Source: Natronorubrum sulfidifaciens JCM 14089 (lineage in GTDB: Archaea > Halobacteriota > Halobacteria > Halobacteriales > Natrialbaceae). From it: a stretch of 64,000 bases of DNA. A program made the position numbers and the translations under genes. The first letter of the stretch is position 1. The number at the start of each line of letters is the position of its first letter. The notes beneath the pieces are model-generated. The model made no database searches. It was not told the DNA's origin and worked only from the letters and a program-made list of their open reading frames with translations. The stretch covers positions 41,804 through 105,803 of the forward strand of contig NZ_AOHX01000045.1 in NCBI RefSeq assembly GCF_000337735.1. The letters are read 5' to 3'. This document shows, in pieces, positions 29,515 through 39,054 of this stretch.

Positions 29515-29645
29515 CTAAAAATAGTCCATCGGTTCTTCAGTAACGAATTTAGCGGCCTCGAGTGGATTGTGGACCAACACGTCGAGCACGTCGACGCCCT
29601 CGCGAGTCAGTGTGTTCTCGATCATCCCTTCGATTTCGTCTGGCG
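29515..29645 (-). pseudogene. C-terminal relic of a ThDP-dependent decarboxylase
   Basis: Reverse-strand translation reads PDEIEGMIENTLTREGVDVL, then DVLVHNPLEAAKFVTEEPMD, YF and a stop. The first part matches the C-terminus of the intact decarboxylase at 31238-32929 (PDGIERALEDALAREGVDVL DVLVHD), with a longer tail, so it derives from a paralogue rather than a simple duplication. No upstream part of the gene remains; it abuts the GlcD relic on the other strand. Confidence 0.7.
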
Positions 29646-29651
29646 ACCTCC

Positions 29652-29896
29652 GAGGATCACGACGTTACCCCCTTCGAGATGAGCGACGATGATGCCGAGA
29701 TGGATGCCCTCTGGCAAGCGCGCCGAAAACTAGCCTACGCGGTGCCAGCTACGATCCTTTCCCTCGAGCCGCTCCATCCCGGCGACGTAATCAAGCGCGC
29801 GCTCGACCCGACGGGAACGCTGAATCCGGGGAAGATCTTCCCGAATGGGGCAAGCAGGTTCGTATGGGCGGTGCGCTCGAGACGAAAGACGAGTAG
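29652..29896 (+). pseudogene. Internally deleted relic of the GlcD-like oxidase gene
   Basis: The sequence reads FEMSDDDAEMDALWQARRKL AYAV, then LEPLHPGDV, then jumps to IKRALDPTGTLNPGKIFP and a degenerate tail ending in TAG. The intact gene at 26077-27516 has the same blocks, but with about 100 codons between HPGDV and VKRALDP. So the copy lacks the N-terminal two thirds and an internal ~0.3-kb segment. Several substitutions show it is not a recent copy. Confidence 0.75.
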
Positions 29897-29958
29897 CCCT
29901 CGTGCAGTCACCGGCAGTCTTTAGAAGAATTAAACGATCCCTCTGAGTAACTGACGCT

Positions 29959-31203
29959 GTGGACGACAACGATCGCTCTATCGTCGGGTTCGTCATGGTC
30001 GGACATGCGATGGTGCACACCTACGAACTCTCGATTCCGATCCTGATGACGATCTGGCTGCTCGAGTTTTCGACTACTGCGGCGATGTTGGGTGTCGCGG
30101 CGACGGTCGGCTACGGGCTGTTCGGCATCGGTGCGCTACCGGGCGGCCTGCTGGTCGATCGGTTCGGCTCGCGGACGTTGATCAGCGCCTGTCTGGCGGG
30201 GATGGGCTTATCGTTTCTGGCCTTGAGTCTTGCCTCCGGTGTCGTCGGGGTCACGATCGCGCTGGCGCTGTGGGGAATCGCCGCGAGCATCTATCATCCC
30301 GCAGGGCTGACGCTCATCAGCAACGGCGTCGAGGAACGCGGTCGAGGGTTCGCCTATCACGGGATGGCCGGCAACGTCGGCATCGCTGGCGGCCCGCTGC
30401 TCACGGCGGTGTTGTTGCTTGCGTTCGACTGGCGGGTCGCAGCAGCGATTCTCGCCGTGCCGGCGCTACTCGCTGCCGTCATTGGCATGCGAATCCAGTT
30501 CGATCCGACTGCGGCGGTCGAGGTAACCGACGGCGGACGAACCCGAGAGATTCCGACATCGCTCGCCGAGTTCGGCAGCGAGACGCGACGGCTGTTCACC
30601 CTCGGCTTTCTGCTGGTGTTCGTCGTCGTCGCGTTCAACGGCCTGTACTATCGGGGCGTCCTGACGTTCCTCCCGGACCTGCTCGGCGATTTCCTCACAG
30701 CAGCCGTCGGCGACGTCCGGCCTGGTTTCTTCGATCCAGATAGCCCAGTCGCCGCGGAGTTCGACCTGTCGCAGTATCTCTACGCCGCGCTGTTGTCGGT
30801 CGGCATCGGCGGGCAGTATCTGGGCGGTCGGCTCACGGATGCGATCGAACCCGACCGCGGACTGATCATCATGCTGTCGCTGCTTACCGTCATCGCGCTG
30901 CTGTTCGTCCCCGCGGCACAAGCGGGACTGTGGGGACTGTTGGTTATCAGTTTCATCCTCGGCTTCGTCCTATTTGCGATGCAGCCGCTCACGCAGGCGA
31001 CGATCGCGAAATACTCGAGGCCGGAATCCAGAGGGTTCTCGTTCGGCTACACCTACCTCGCGATCTTCGGCATTGGGGCCCTCGGTGCGGCGATCGTCGG
31101 GACGACGCTCACCTACGCCTCCGTCTCGGCCCTGTTCGTCGTGCTCGCGTCCTTCTCAGCGCTTGGAGGCCTGTTCGCGGTCGCGCTCGTGACGCGCTCG
31201 TAG
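29959..31203 (+). CDS. Major facilitator superfamily transporter
   Basis: 414 residues with about 12 hydrophobic helices. The MFS loop-2 motif is seen as GGLLVDRFGSRTLISACLAG; ALWGIAASIYHPAGLTLISNGVEERGRGFAYHG resembles carriers of the FosB/fosmidomycin-resistance-like type; the second half repeats GGRLTDAIEPDRG. Probably an exporter or uptake carrier for a small organic molecule. Starts with GTG at 29959, 62 bases after the GlcD relic. Its 3-prime neighbour is a convergent decarboxylase. Confidence 0.85.
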   Translation: MDDNDRSIVGFVMVGHAMVHTYELSIPILMTIWLLEFSTTAAMLGVAATVGYGLFGIGALPGGLLVDRFGSRTLISACLAGMGLSFLALSLASGVVGVTIALALWGIAASIYHPAGLTLISNGVEERGRGFAYHGMAGNVGIAGGPLLTAVLLLAFDWRVAAAILAVPALLAAVIGMRIQFDPTAAVEVTDGGRTREIPTSLAEFGSETRRLFTLGFLLVFVVVAFNGLYYRGVLTFLPDLLGDFLTAAVGDVRPGFFDPDSPVAAEFDLSQYLYAALLSVGIGGQYLGGRLTDAIEPDRGLIIMLSLLTVIALLFVPAAQAGLWGLLVISFILGFVLFAMQPLTQATIAKYSRPESRGFSFGYTYLAIFGIGALGAAIVGTTLTYASVSALFVVLASFSALGGLFAVALVTRS

Positions 31204-31237
31204 GCGTTCGAGCCCCGGGTTTTGGCGCAACCTCGAG

Positions 31238-32929
31238 TCAGTCGTGAACTAACACGTCGAGTACGTCGACGCCCTCGCGGGCCAGCGCGTCCTCGAGCGC
31301 TCTCTCGATCCCGTCGGGCGATTCCACGCGCTCGGCGCGGGCCCCGTGGCTCTGGGCGTTCTGGACGAAGTCGACGGCTGGCTCGAAGTCGATGCCGGTG
31401 AACGCGTAGTCGTCCTCCGTGCCGCCCATGAGTTTCAGCGTGTTGTCCTTCAGGATGCGGTAGTTGCGGTTGTCCGAGATGACAACTGTGAGATCGACCC
31501 CATGGCGGGCCGCGCTGTAGATCGCGTGGGGGTAGTAGAGATAGGAGCCGTCGCCGATGAAGCCGACGACGTCGCGCGGGTCGTCGCGCTGGCTTTCGGC
31601 GATGGCTGCACCCACGGACGCAGGGAGCCCGTAGCCGAGGCCGCCGCCCTTGTTCGAGATGTACTGCTCGGGCGCGAGGTCCCAGCGGGCAAGCATCGCG
31701 TACTTCGAGGTGATCCCTTCATCGACGACGTACGCATCGCCGGCCACGCGCTCCATCGCATCGACGAGTTCGGCTTTCGACGCTCGAGGGTCGTCTTCGG
31801 CGTCGCCCGTCCCCATCTCGGACAGCTTCGGCTCGGCCATCGCCTTGACCGCGTCGACATGCTCGAGGCGTTCCTCGACGGTCGCGTCGGAAATGCGTTC
31901 TCGGACGCGCTCGAGCAGCCCTTGGAGGATCAAGCCGGGATCACCCACGATGGCTGCGTCGGCGGGCTGGTTCTTGCCGACCTGCCAGTCGTCGTCGCTG
32001 AGATGGATACAGGTCGTCTCCGAGTCGACCAGCGCCTCCTCGTGGCGTGTCAGCGTCGTGTTTGTCGAACAGCCGGCGAAGACGACCGTATCGGTGTCGA
32101 GCAACGTCCGGGCGAGGTCTTCGTTCGGCGGGATGTAGGAGACCCACTGGTCGTGGTCGGTGGGGAAATCCACCTCGGAGGAGAGAATCTCGCCGTGGAC
32201 GCGAGCGCCGGTCGCCTCCGCGAGGTCGACTGCCGCAGCGACGGCATCTGCGCCCGACCGCGCGACGTGGTCACCGACGACCAGCACCGGGTTCTCGGCC
32301 TCGGCCAGCAGGTCGGCGGCACGCTCGAGTTGGGCTGGATCGCCGCCGCCGGCGTTTGGAATCGGACCGAGCCGTTCGGGTTCGGCGTCGGTTTCGGCGA
32401 GCATGACGTCGAGCGGAAGGCCGAGAAAGACAGGCCCGGTCGGCGGCGTCATCGCGACGCGAAACGCCCGCCGGAGCATCGTCGGCAACGCGGCGACGTC
32501 CAACACCTCGTCGGACCACTTGCAGAACTGCTCGGCCATCCCGACGAGTTCGCCGCTCAGAATGGGCTCCTCGTGGCGGAAGTCGGTGCTGTGGTTGCCC
32601 GCGGTGACGACCAGCGGCGCGCCGGTGATCTTGGCAGCATAGAGGTTGCCGAGGCCGTGAGCCAGCCCCGGCGCGATATGGAGGTTCGCCACGCCGACGG
32701 GCGTGATCGACTCGTCATGATGGGCGTGATACCGTCGTGTCTGAGCGTAGCCCGATGCCATCCCGACAGCGATGTCTTCGTGCAATCCGAGGATGTACTC
32801 GAGGTCGCTCGTCCCGATCGATTCGATGATCGGCAACTCCGTCGTCCCCGGGTTGCCAAAGACGTAGTCGACGCCGTAGGACTCGAGTGCGTCGGCGAAA
32901 AGATCGGCACCGGTGTAGCCTGCAGTCAT
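31238..32929 (-). CDS. Thiamine-diphosphate-dependent decarboxylase (benzoylformate decarboxylase/acetolactate synthase type)
   Basis: 563 residues in the three-domain ThDP fold. The PYR domain has the activating Glu in LEYILGLHEDIAVGMASGYA; the central domain carries PVLVVGDHVARSGADA; the PP domain has GGGLGYGLPASVGAA, the GDGSYLYYPHAIYSA cofactor motif and ISDNRNYRILKD. TGPVFLGLPLDVM is a family hallmark. Substrate could be an aromatic or branched 2-oxoacid; acetolactate synthase activity is less likely because the regulatory subunit gene is absent. A relic of a paralogue's 3-prime end sits at 29515-29645. Confidence 0.88.
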   Translation of the reverse strand: MTAGYTGADLFADALESYGVDYVFGNPGTTELPIIESIGTSDLEYILGLHEDIAVGMASGYAQTRRYHAHHDESITPVGVANLHIAPGLAHGLGNLYAAKITGAPLVVTAGNHSTDFRHEEPILSGELVGMAEQFCKWSDEVLDVAALPTMLRRAFRVAMTPPTGPVFLGLPLDVMLAETDAEPERLGPIPNAGGGDPAQLERAADLLAEAENPVLVVGDHVARSGADAVAAAVDLAEATGARVHGEILSSEVDFPTDHDQWVSYIPPNEDLARTLLDTDTVVFAGCSTNTTLTRHEEALVDSETTCIHLSDDDWQVGKNQPADAAIVGDPGLILQGLLERVRERISDATVEERLEHVDAVKAMAEPKLSEMGTGDAEDDPRASKAELVDAMERVAGDAYVVDEGITSKYAMLARWDLAPEQYISNKGGGLGYGLPASVGAAIAESQRDDPRDVVGFIGDGSYLYYPHAIYSAARHGVDLTVVISDNRNYRILKDNTLKLMGGTEDDYAFTGIDFEPAVDFVQNAQSHGARAERVESPDGIERALEDALAREGVDVLDVLVHD

Positions 32930-33024
32930 GTCTTACTGTGGTACGTACCCCCACATCAACCTGTGCGTTTCGGAGAACGACCCACCACGTCGCCCGGTTG
33001 CACCGAGTGGTGCGCCGGGCGGGG

Positions 33025-33032
33025 TATTATAT
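33025..33032 (+). promoter_or_regulatory. TATA box of the UbiA-family gene
   Basis: TATTATAT lies 24-31 bases before ATG 33056 and selects that start over the long upstream frame, which is the antisense of the decarboxylase gene. Confidence 0.6.
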
Positions 33033-33055
33033 CGCCGTTCGTTGTCGCTCGAGGC

Positions 33056-33916
33056 ATGGCCCTCGCGAGAGCCGACCGCGGTATCGACGCGACCGCGCGG
33101 GCGTTCTGGTCGCAGGTCCACCCCGTCTTCATGACGCCGCCGCTTGCAGCGTCGCTGTTCGGGGCGATTCTGGCGGGGAGCCTCGAGACAACGCTCGCAG
33201 TGATCCACGTCGTCGCGATGTTCGCGGCGGTCTACACCGCCCACGTCAAAGACGGCTACGTCGACTTCTACGTTCGTGGCGAGGACGACGACCATCCGCT
33301 GACCGAACGGGGCTGTCGGGTCGCACTCGCGCTCTCGACGGCACTCTTTGCGCTGTGTTGTCTCCTCCTGTTCGTCTTCGTCGACTGGCTTGCCGTCGCA
33401 CTGGTGGTGCCGACGTGGGTGATCGCCTACCACCACGCCCCTCAGCTTGATATGAACCCCGTGACGGCGACGGTGGGGTACCCGCTTGGGATCTCCCTCT
33501 CCCTGCTCGGTGGGTTCTACGTCCAAGCCGAGACGTTCGCCGCCGTCCCGCTCGGTTTCGCGCTCGTCTTTCTCGTGCTCCTCTCGGGGATCAAAGTCAT
33601 CGACGATACACAGGACTACGCGTACGACCGCTCGATCGAGAAACGAACCGTCGCCGTCCTCATCGGCCCACAGCGGGCATACACGCTCGCCTACGGCCTG
33701 ATGATGACGGCCCTGCTCGTCGTGGTCGGCTTCGCCGTGACTCGAGTCTTCCCACCGACGGCCGTACTCGCAGCGCTTGCGTTCGCCGCGGTCGGGATCG
33801 TCGCCCGTCGCGCCGAGCCGGAACTGGCCACGATGTTGCTGATCCGCGGGTCGTACGTCTTCCTCGCGGTGCTCGTCGCTGCCGTCTGGTTCGAGCCGCT
33901 TTCGGGCGTGTTCTGA
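33056..33916 (+). CDS. UbiA-superfamily prenyltransferase
   Basis: 286-residue membrane protein with about 8-9 helices. First Asp-rich segment YTAHVKDGYVDFYVRGEDDD, second DDTQDYAYDRSIEKRTVAVL, the two metal-diphosphate sites of the family. The first is less canonical than NDxxDxxxD. Such enzymes attach isoprenoid chains to quinone, haem or archaeal lipid precursors. The product cannot be fixed from sequence. Leaderless start at 33056. Confidence 0.75.
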   Translation: MALARADRGIDATARAFWSQVHPVFMTPPLAASLFGAILAGSLETTLAVIHVVAMFAAVYTAHVKDGYVDFYVRGEDDDHPLTERGCRVALALSTALFALCCLLLFVFVDWLAVALVVPTWVIAYHHAPQLDMNPVTATVGYPLGISLSLLGGFYVQAETFAAVPLGFALVFLVLLSGIKVIDDTQDYAYDRSIEKRTVAVLIGPQRAYTLAYGLMMTALLVVVGFAVTRVFPPTAVLAALAFAAVGIVARRAEPELATMLLIRGSYVFLAVLVAAVWFEPLSGVF

Positions 33917-34040
33917 ACGAGGGTCATACTGTCAGACAGCAGTCAGTGAGACGTCGGTCGCGGATTCGCGGCCGTCTCCGGGGGTGACGGCCGCAGTAGT
34001 GCGACCGATCTTCGAATCGTTCTGTCCGACAGTATCAGTT

Positions 34041-35804
34041 CTAGCCTCGATCTGCAACCGGGAGCGTGACGGTCACGACGTTCCCCCGTGGCTCGTTCGT
34101 GTTGAACGTCAACATCCCCCCGGAGCGTTTGACAACCCAGTGAACGACCCACAGCCCCAGTCCGGAGCCGTGATAGAGCGGGTCGATCGAGCGTGTTCCA
34201 GTGAGGACATCGATCTCCATCTCCGGAATCCGTGGCCCGGTATCACCAACGTGAATCCGAGCCGTTCGGTCGTCGCATTCGACGGCGACCTCGAGAACCG
34301 GCTGCTCACAGTCGTTGTGAACGACCGCGTTCTCGAGCAGTTCGATGAGCGCCGCCTCGAGCTCCGGGACGGCGACGACGAGACACGTTTCGGGCAGCGC
34401 CCGGGTGATCTCGACGGCCGGATACTGGGCTGCAACCAAGTCGATGGCTCCCTCGAGTGTCCCGACTAGCTCACGTGCCCGGCGCTCGTGTGGCCCCGAG
34501 AGGACGTCGACGATCGTCTGTTTCTTATCGATCGTCTCGAGTAACTCGTCGATCGTCTCGATCATCACTGCCGCCTGTTCGTCGCGGTCGCCGTCGCCGT
34601 CACGGATCGCCTCGGCATAGCCTCTGACGATCGCCATATCGTTTCGGACGTTGTGCCTGAGCAGGTGATTGATGACCTGAAGCTGGCGTTCGCGCTCCTT
34701 TCGTTCGGTGATGTCGACTTCGATGCCGATCATCCGAACGGGCTCACCACTCGCGTCGGTGAGAATCGTCGCCCGCGAGGCAAGCCAATGGACCGTTTCA
34801 TCCGGTCGCACGATCCTGAACTCGAGCGAGAAACGCTCTGCTCGTTCGAGTGCGTCCGCGGCTGCTCGATCGACAGTAGGCCTGTCCTCTGGATGGACGT
34901 ACTCGAGAAAATCGCGGTACGTCCCCTCGAACGTTCCCGGCTCGAGCCCGAACAGCCGCTCTAGATTCTCGTCCCAGAGCAACTCACCAGTCTCGATGTC
35001 CCACGCCCAGATGCCAGCGTCGGCACCCTCGAGCGCGAGCTCGAGGCGCTGTCTGCTCTCGCGGCGCTCGAGATAGAACTCGAGAAAAGACAACAGTGTA
35101 TCGACCAGCGCCACCTCCTCGTCGAGGAACGGTTCGCTGTCGCCGACAGGACGCACACCGATCGCGGCGACCTCGAGTGCGATCGGCGTCCCATCGTCGG
35201 TCTGGGTTCGGACGGAGATCGATTCCGCAGCCGGGTCAAACCCCTCGGTCGTGACCTGATGTGTGCTGACAGTTACCCGCGCAGCAGTTGCCTCCGGCCG
35301 TGTGAACGACGACGGAAGGAAGGTGACGAACTGCTCTAAAACGTCCTCGAGAGACTGGGTGGCGTCCTCGAGCAGGTGGGCCGTCAGCTGGACGGCGGTG
35401 AACTCCTTGGTTCGCTCGGCAAGCGCTCGCTCCGTGTGGTGTTTCTCGGCCGCGTTTCGGATCGTTCTGACCAGCAGTTCGTCCCACCCGGGCAGTTGTT
35501 TCGAGAGGTAGCCGGTGATCCCGGCGTCGATTGCTTCGGCGAGCACCGCCTCCGAGGGCGCGTTCGAGAGCAGAATCAGTGACACGCTCGGCGCACGCTC
35601 CCGAACCCGCCGGAGAAACTCGAGATCGCCGTCGTCCGGCGCAGGGAGATCGACCACGATACAGTCGATCGACTCGGTTGCCAACGTCTCAAGTGCGCCC
35701 TCACCCGACGGTGTCTCGTGAATCGTGACGGCTGCGAGGGCGCGCTCGAGCGTCGCCGCGGACTCGAGATGGTCGGACTGGTCGGCGACGTAGAGAACGT
35801 CCAT
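34041..35804 (-). CDS. Hybrid sensor histidine kinase: receiver, PAS and kinase domains
   Basis: 587 residues, no transmembrane helices. N-terminal receiver-like domain (MDVLYVADQSDHLESAATLE; phosphoacceptor Asp in CIVVDLPAPDDGDLEFL), a GAF-like middle part, then a PAS3-type domain (GIWAWDIETGELLWDENLER with its PAC ITERKERERQLQ). The haloarchaeal H-box INHLLRHNVRND, ATPase N-box LIELLENAVVHND and G2-box GSGLGLWVVHWVVKRSGG follow. A cytoplasmic sensor, probably of redox or ligand state; partner unknown. ATG 35804 chosen because the receiver fold starts there. Confidence 0.88.
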   Translation of the reverse strand: MDVLYVADQSDHLESAATLERALAAVTIHETPSGEGALETLATESIDCIVVDLPAPDDGDLEFLRRVRERAPSVSLILLSNAPSEAVLAEAIDAGITGYLSKQLPGWDELLVRTIRNAAEKHHTERALAERTKEFTAVQLTAHLLEDATQSLEDVLEQFVTFLPSSFTRPEATAARVTVSTHQVTTEGFDPAAESISVRTQTDDGTPIALEVAAIGVRPVGDSEPFLDEEVALVDTLLSFLEFYLERRESRQRLELALEGADAGIWAWDIETGELLWDENLERLFGLEPGTFEGTYRDFLEYVHPEDRPTVDRAAADALERAERFSLEFRIVRPDETVHWLASRATILTDASGEPVRMIGIEVDITERKERERQLQVINHLLRHNVRNDMAIVRGYAEAIRDGDGDRDEQAAVMIETIDELLETIDKKQTIVDVLSGPHERRARELVGTLEGAIDLVAAQYPAVEITRALPETCLVVAVPELEAALIELLENAVVHNDCEQPVLEVAVECDDRTARIHVGDTGPRIPEMEIDVLTGTRSIDPLYHGSGLGLWVVHWVVKRSGGMLTFNTNEPRGNVVTVTLPVADRG

Positions 35805-35930
35805 TGCCTGACGAATGTGTTGCAGGCTTATCAATCGGTTGCAACGTCATGAACGCCGGTATGTAGCCGAACTGGGTACGCGACGTAGGAGTTGTTGGTG
35901 AGGAAAACTCGACGTATCAAAACGAGAATA

Positions 35931-37109
35931 TCAGTTAGTACTGACGATCTTGATGACGTCACCTTCCTCGAGTTCGTACTCTTCCCCAACCTCTCGACTC
36001 GACTTCGCGTTGACGGCGTGGAGATAGCCGTCGCCGATGTCGGAGTGGACGGTGTAGGCGAGGTCGACTGGCGTCGAGCCGTCGGGCAGGAGGAAGGCGT
36101 CGGGAAGAACGTTGCCGCTGCCGTCGGACCACTTCGAGGCGTCCTCGACCGGATAGGCGGTGATGTGCTCGAGCAGATCGTAAACGGCGTAATCGAGCGC
36201 CGACTGGACGCCGGTGCCGTCCCACGCGGCCATCGTCTCGGCGAGCCCCTCGAGGGCCTCGCGCTGGGCGTCAGAGACGTCGTCGCCGATCGCGAGCGTC
36301 TCGTCGCCGGGGTCGTAGTCGACGAGGCCGTTTTCTGCGGCCCGGCGGAGCGCGAGTTCGCCCTCCGCGGTGGTCGGGATCACGGGTTTGTCGAGTTCGA
36401 GCAGTTTCTCGACGTTCTCTTGGGGGGCGACGTCGATCTTGTTCGCCGCGACGACGATCGGTTTGGTGCGCTGGCGGACGTCGCGGGCGAGCGCCTCGCG
36501 GTGGTGGTCTTCCCACTGGATGGGGTCGTCGGGGTAGTCGAGATCCCGCAAGACCATGGCGATCTGAGTCGGCGAGGCACCGAAGCCCGAAAGCATGTCC
36601 GCCAGCACGTCGTCGATGTCGAAATCGGGCGAGCGGGATTTTCGCTCGACGGACTCCCAGTTGTTCTCGACGATGCCCGCCAGCCAGAGGTCCATCTCCT
36701 CTTCAACGAAGTCGATGTCCTCGAGTGGGTCGTGTGCGCCGATATCGACGGGTTCGCCCTTCTCGTTGGTGCCGCCGGAGGCGTCGATGACGTTGACGAT
36801 CACGTCGGCGTTCGTGAGTTCGTCCAAGAACTGGTTACCAAGTCCCTTCCCCTCGTGGGCACCGGGGACGAGCCCGGCGACGTCTAACAGTTCGATGGGG
36901 ACGTAGCGCTTGCCATCCTCGCAGTTGTCGGCGTTACAGCGTTCCTCGCGCTCGAGGCAGGGGCACTCGGTTCGAACGTAGCTGACGCCCCGGTTGGCGT
37001 CGATGGTGGTAAAGGGGTAGTTGGCGACGTCCACCTCCGCCATCGTCGCCGCGGTGTAGAACGTGGACTTGCCGGCGTTTGGTTTTCCGGCAAGCGCGAT
37101 CGAAAGCAT
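35931..37109 (-). CDS. OBG/YchF-family redox-regulated GTPase
   Basis: 392 residues. G1 loop GKPNAGKSTF (residues ~7-16), switch region ANYPFTTIDANRGVSYVRTEC, G3 LLDVAGLVPGAHEGKGLGNQ, G4 VVAANKID, a helical insertion typical of archaeal members, and a C-terminal TGS domain (VDLAYTVHSDIGDGYLHAVN; YELEEGDVIKIV). The family binds ribosomes. A CPCLEREERCNADNC cysteine cluster lies after the switch region, possibly metal-binding. ATG 37109 directly precedes the G domain. Confidence 0.93.
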   Translation of the reverse strand: MLSIALAGKPNAGKSTFYTAATMAEVDVANYPFTTIDANRGVSYVRTECPCLEREERCNADNCEDGKRYVPIELLDVAGLVPGAHEGKGLGNQFLDELTNADVIVNVIDASGGTNEKGEPVDIGAHDPLEDIDFVEEEMDLWLAGIVENNWESVERKSRSPDFDIDDVLADMLSGFGASPTQIAMVLRDLDYPDDPIQWEDHHREALARDVRQRTKPIVVAANKIDVAPQENVEKLLELDKPVIPTTAEGELALRRAAENGLVDYDPGDETLAIGDDVSDAQREALEGLAETMAAWDGTGVQSALDYAVYDLLEHITAYPVEDASKWSDGSGNVLPDAFLLPDGSTPVDLAYTVHSDIGDGYLHAVNAKSSREVGEEYELEEGDVIKIVSTN

Positions 37110-37332
37110 GCCTCCCCATAGCATCGTCCGTTCAAACTGTCTTTCGATTCCCGCGCTCGAGACTGCGTCTGCACTCTCTCTCGAGCCGGGTCAAAGAGGA
37201 CCGCCTCGAGCCACGATGACTTAATAGCCGAACAGATGCAGCCGGACGGATTTTCAGCCCCAGTTCGTTCCATCGAGTGCGCGAGATGACAGCACAAACT
37301 CGATCGCACCGACGTCTCTCGGTCACCGAACC

Positions 37333-37788
37333 ATGAGTGGAACGGTGGTGGTTGCTGGCTGTCTCCTCGTCGTGACGGTCGTCGTCGGTTTGGTGGCTCA
37401 CGAGTGTGCACACGCGGTGGTGTTGACCCTCGCCCGCGTCGAGTACACCGTGACCTACGCGCCCGGGCGATCCGACGGCATCGTCGGGCTCGTGACGAGC
37501 TGTCCGTGGGCTGCCGTCCACCCACACCCAACCGGCCACGAGTCGGCGACAGTCCTCCGTGTTGCGGCGCTCGCGCCACTCGCCCTCGCGGTCCCCATCT
37601 TCGGGCTGGGGTTCAGTGGACTCCTCCCGGTCGAGTCACCGCTCCTGACGGCGATTGGGATCGGCTGGCTCGCCTGTGCGATTCCCAGCCCGCAAGACTT
37701 CTCGGTTGCCTTCTACGCACATCGGGCCCTCGAGGCCGTCCCGACCGATGGGTCGGACACGGTGACACCCGTTTCCCGCGCCGATTGA
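37333..37788 (+). CDS. Membrane protein with HExxH-like motif (putative metalloprotease)
   Basis: 151 residues with four hydrophobic segments. GLVAHECAHAVVLTL carries HECAH, the HExxH form seen in site-2-type and DUF3267-like membrane zinc peptidases; SPQDFSVAFYAH could supply the third ligand through Asp. It is shorter than site-2 proteases and has no PDZ domain. Protease activity is an inference. The upstream spacer 37110-37332 has a possible TATA (ACTTAATAG, 37219-37227). Confidence 0.6.
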   Translation: MSGTVVVAGCLLVVTVVVGLVAHECAHAVVLTLARVEYTVTYAPGRSDGIVGLVTSCPWAAVHPHPTGHESATVLRVAALAPLALAVPIFGLGFSGLLPVESPLLTAIGIGWLACAIPSPQDFSVAFYAHRALEAVPTDGSDTVTPVSRAD

Positions 37789-37878
37789 CGGTCGTCGCAC
37801 CGTCACCGTACACGAGTTGGCCTCGAGGCCGTCCGCCGAATAGGCGCACAGTATCACAGCCATCGAGCCGTCACAGAA

Positions 37879-38451
37879 TCAACGCCACCGCACGGAGTAG
37901 GCGTGGACAGTCGTCACTGCTGCAATGAGACCAGTGATGCTCGCCGCTGCGATGGCCCACGGAATCGAGACGAGTCCAGTCGCGATCGCCGTAAGAAGTA
38001 GCCCACAGCCACCCACTGCGGTCGCATACCGCCGTGGCCACGGGTCGTGTTCGGTCGTCGCCTCGAGCCCGGTCAGGTACGGAACGAGCTGTGCAGCAAG
38101 CGGTGTCGCCTCGATCGTCCCCCGATCCTTGTCGTAGTCGATGACGTCATGGGTGTCGAGTTTCGGGAGATGGGTCTGGTACAACGAGATGTACACCCGC
38201 TGGCGCTCACTCGAGGTCAGGTTCTCCACGGTCGTCTCCGCCTCCCAGGCCGCGATCTGCTCGGCAAGCGCACGCAACTGCACCGGCCCATCGGCGCGGT
38301 GAAGATAGCGGAGTACGTCGCGCCGCCGCCGGGTCTGTAAGAGGTGGTACACGTCGTCCGGTTCGAGAGGAGATGGAACGCCAGCAGTCTCGGCGTCCCG
38401 AGGCACGTGCCGGACAGCATGGTCGTCGGTTCGAGACGCGAGACTCACCAT
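37879..38451 (-). CDS. DUF7344-like winged-helix protein with two membrane helices
   Basis: 190 residues. Residues ~30-125 look like a winged helix (VYHLLQTRRRRDVLRYLHRA; RQRVYISLYQTHLPKLDTHDVIDYDKDRGTI), followed by two hydrophobic helices (AVGGCGLLLTAIATGLVSI and IAAASITGLIAAVTTVHAY). This HTH-plus-membrane-anchor design is common in haloarchaea, suggesting a membrane-tethered regulator. Ends convergent with the 37333-37788 gene. Confidence 0.7.
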   Translation of the reverse strand: MVSLASRTDDHAVRHVPRDAETAGVPSPLEPDDVYHLLQTRRRRDVLRYLHRADGPVQLRALAEQIAAWEAETTVENLTSSERQRVYISLYQTHLPKLDTHDVIDYDKDRGTIEATPLAAQLVPYLTGLEATTEHDPWPRRYATAVGGCGLLLTAIATGLVSIPWAIAAASITGLIAAVTTVHAYSVRWR

Positions 38452-38888
38452 TATCGATACTAGCCGAGCAGAGAACAGTTAAGTGTCTTGTCCCATGGGA
38501 GACGATAGCAGACAGTCATCGGTGGTTCGAAAGCAGGGGTGGGTCGCAGAAAGCGACCTGTGATGTATGCTGCCATGGCCACACAGCCACGAGTGGCCAC
38601 AGTGAGTGAGCACGAGTGAGCGACTGGGCGTCTCGTTGCGCCCGGTATGCATCGCGGGGTCGGCGATCACGCCGACATACTGTATTCTGTTCTGTCCAAT
38701 AATAAAGCTAACTCTTGCGGTATATTCGACTTATTTTCGCTCTAAACTTCATTTTCACCCAATATAATCCAGTAGGGACTTCATAAGTACGATTTTAGGC
38801 CAATCATCAGGCGAAAACTGCGGCTCTGTGAGCTATCGTAGCCACTGATACGGTCTGCTGTACCGATGTCCCGCCGATCACGGGTGGC

Positions 38889-38927
38889 GGGGTCGGTGAG
38901 CGGCGGTCAGTGCCGACAGCAGTCCGT
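38889..38927 (+). repeat. GTGCCGACAGCAGTCCGT repeat, copy 1 of 3
   Basis: The 18-base core GTGCCGACAGCAGTCCGT at 38910-38927 is preceded by GGGGTCGGTGAGCGGCGGTCA. The same arrangement recurs at 39974 and 40247 in the same orientation. All copies lie in gene-free DNA around the HTH-10 gene and the large kinase gene. Confidence 0.65.
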
Positions 38928-39034
38928 ATGAAACGTAGTTACTCGAGGCCAGGCCAACGGCGAGGTCGGCAGTCGCCGAAGGCGTGAGAAGTGAGACGAT
39001 GATCGCAGGGAGTTACACGGGGTCAAGGAGAAAG

Positions 39035-39054
39035 CCCGCGACTTCGGTCGTGGG
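39035..39054 (+). repeat. UUCG-capped hairpin, likely IS200/IS605-type end relic
   Basis: CCCGCGAC-TTCG-GTCGTGGG is an 8-bp stem (one G-T pair) with a UUCG loop, preceded by GGTCAAGGAGAAAG. Haloarchaeal TnpB/IS1341-type elements commonly end in a similar AAAGCCCGNGACTT...GTCNNGGG hairpin. No tnpB gene is nearby, so this would be a solo end. It directly precedes the stop codon of the HTH-10 gene at 39061. Confidence 0.45.

Noticed and set aside
31346..33916. 856-codon forward frame
   Set aside because: Its first 570 codons are the antisense of the ThDP decarboxylase gene; only the part from ATG 33056, preceded by a TATA box, has UbiA-like sequence.
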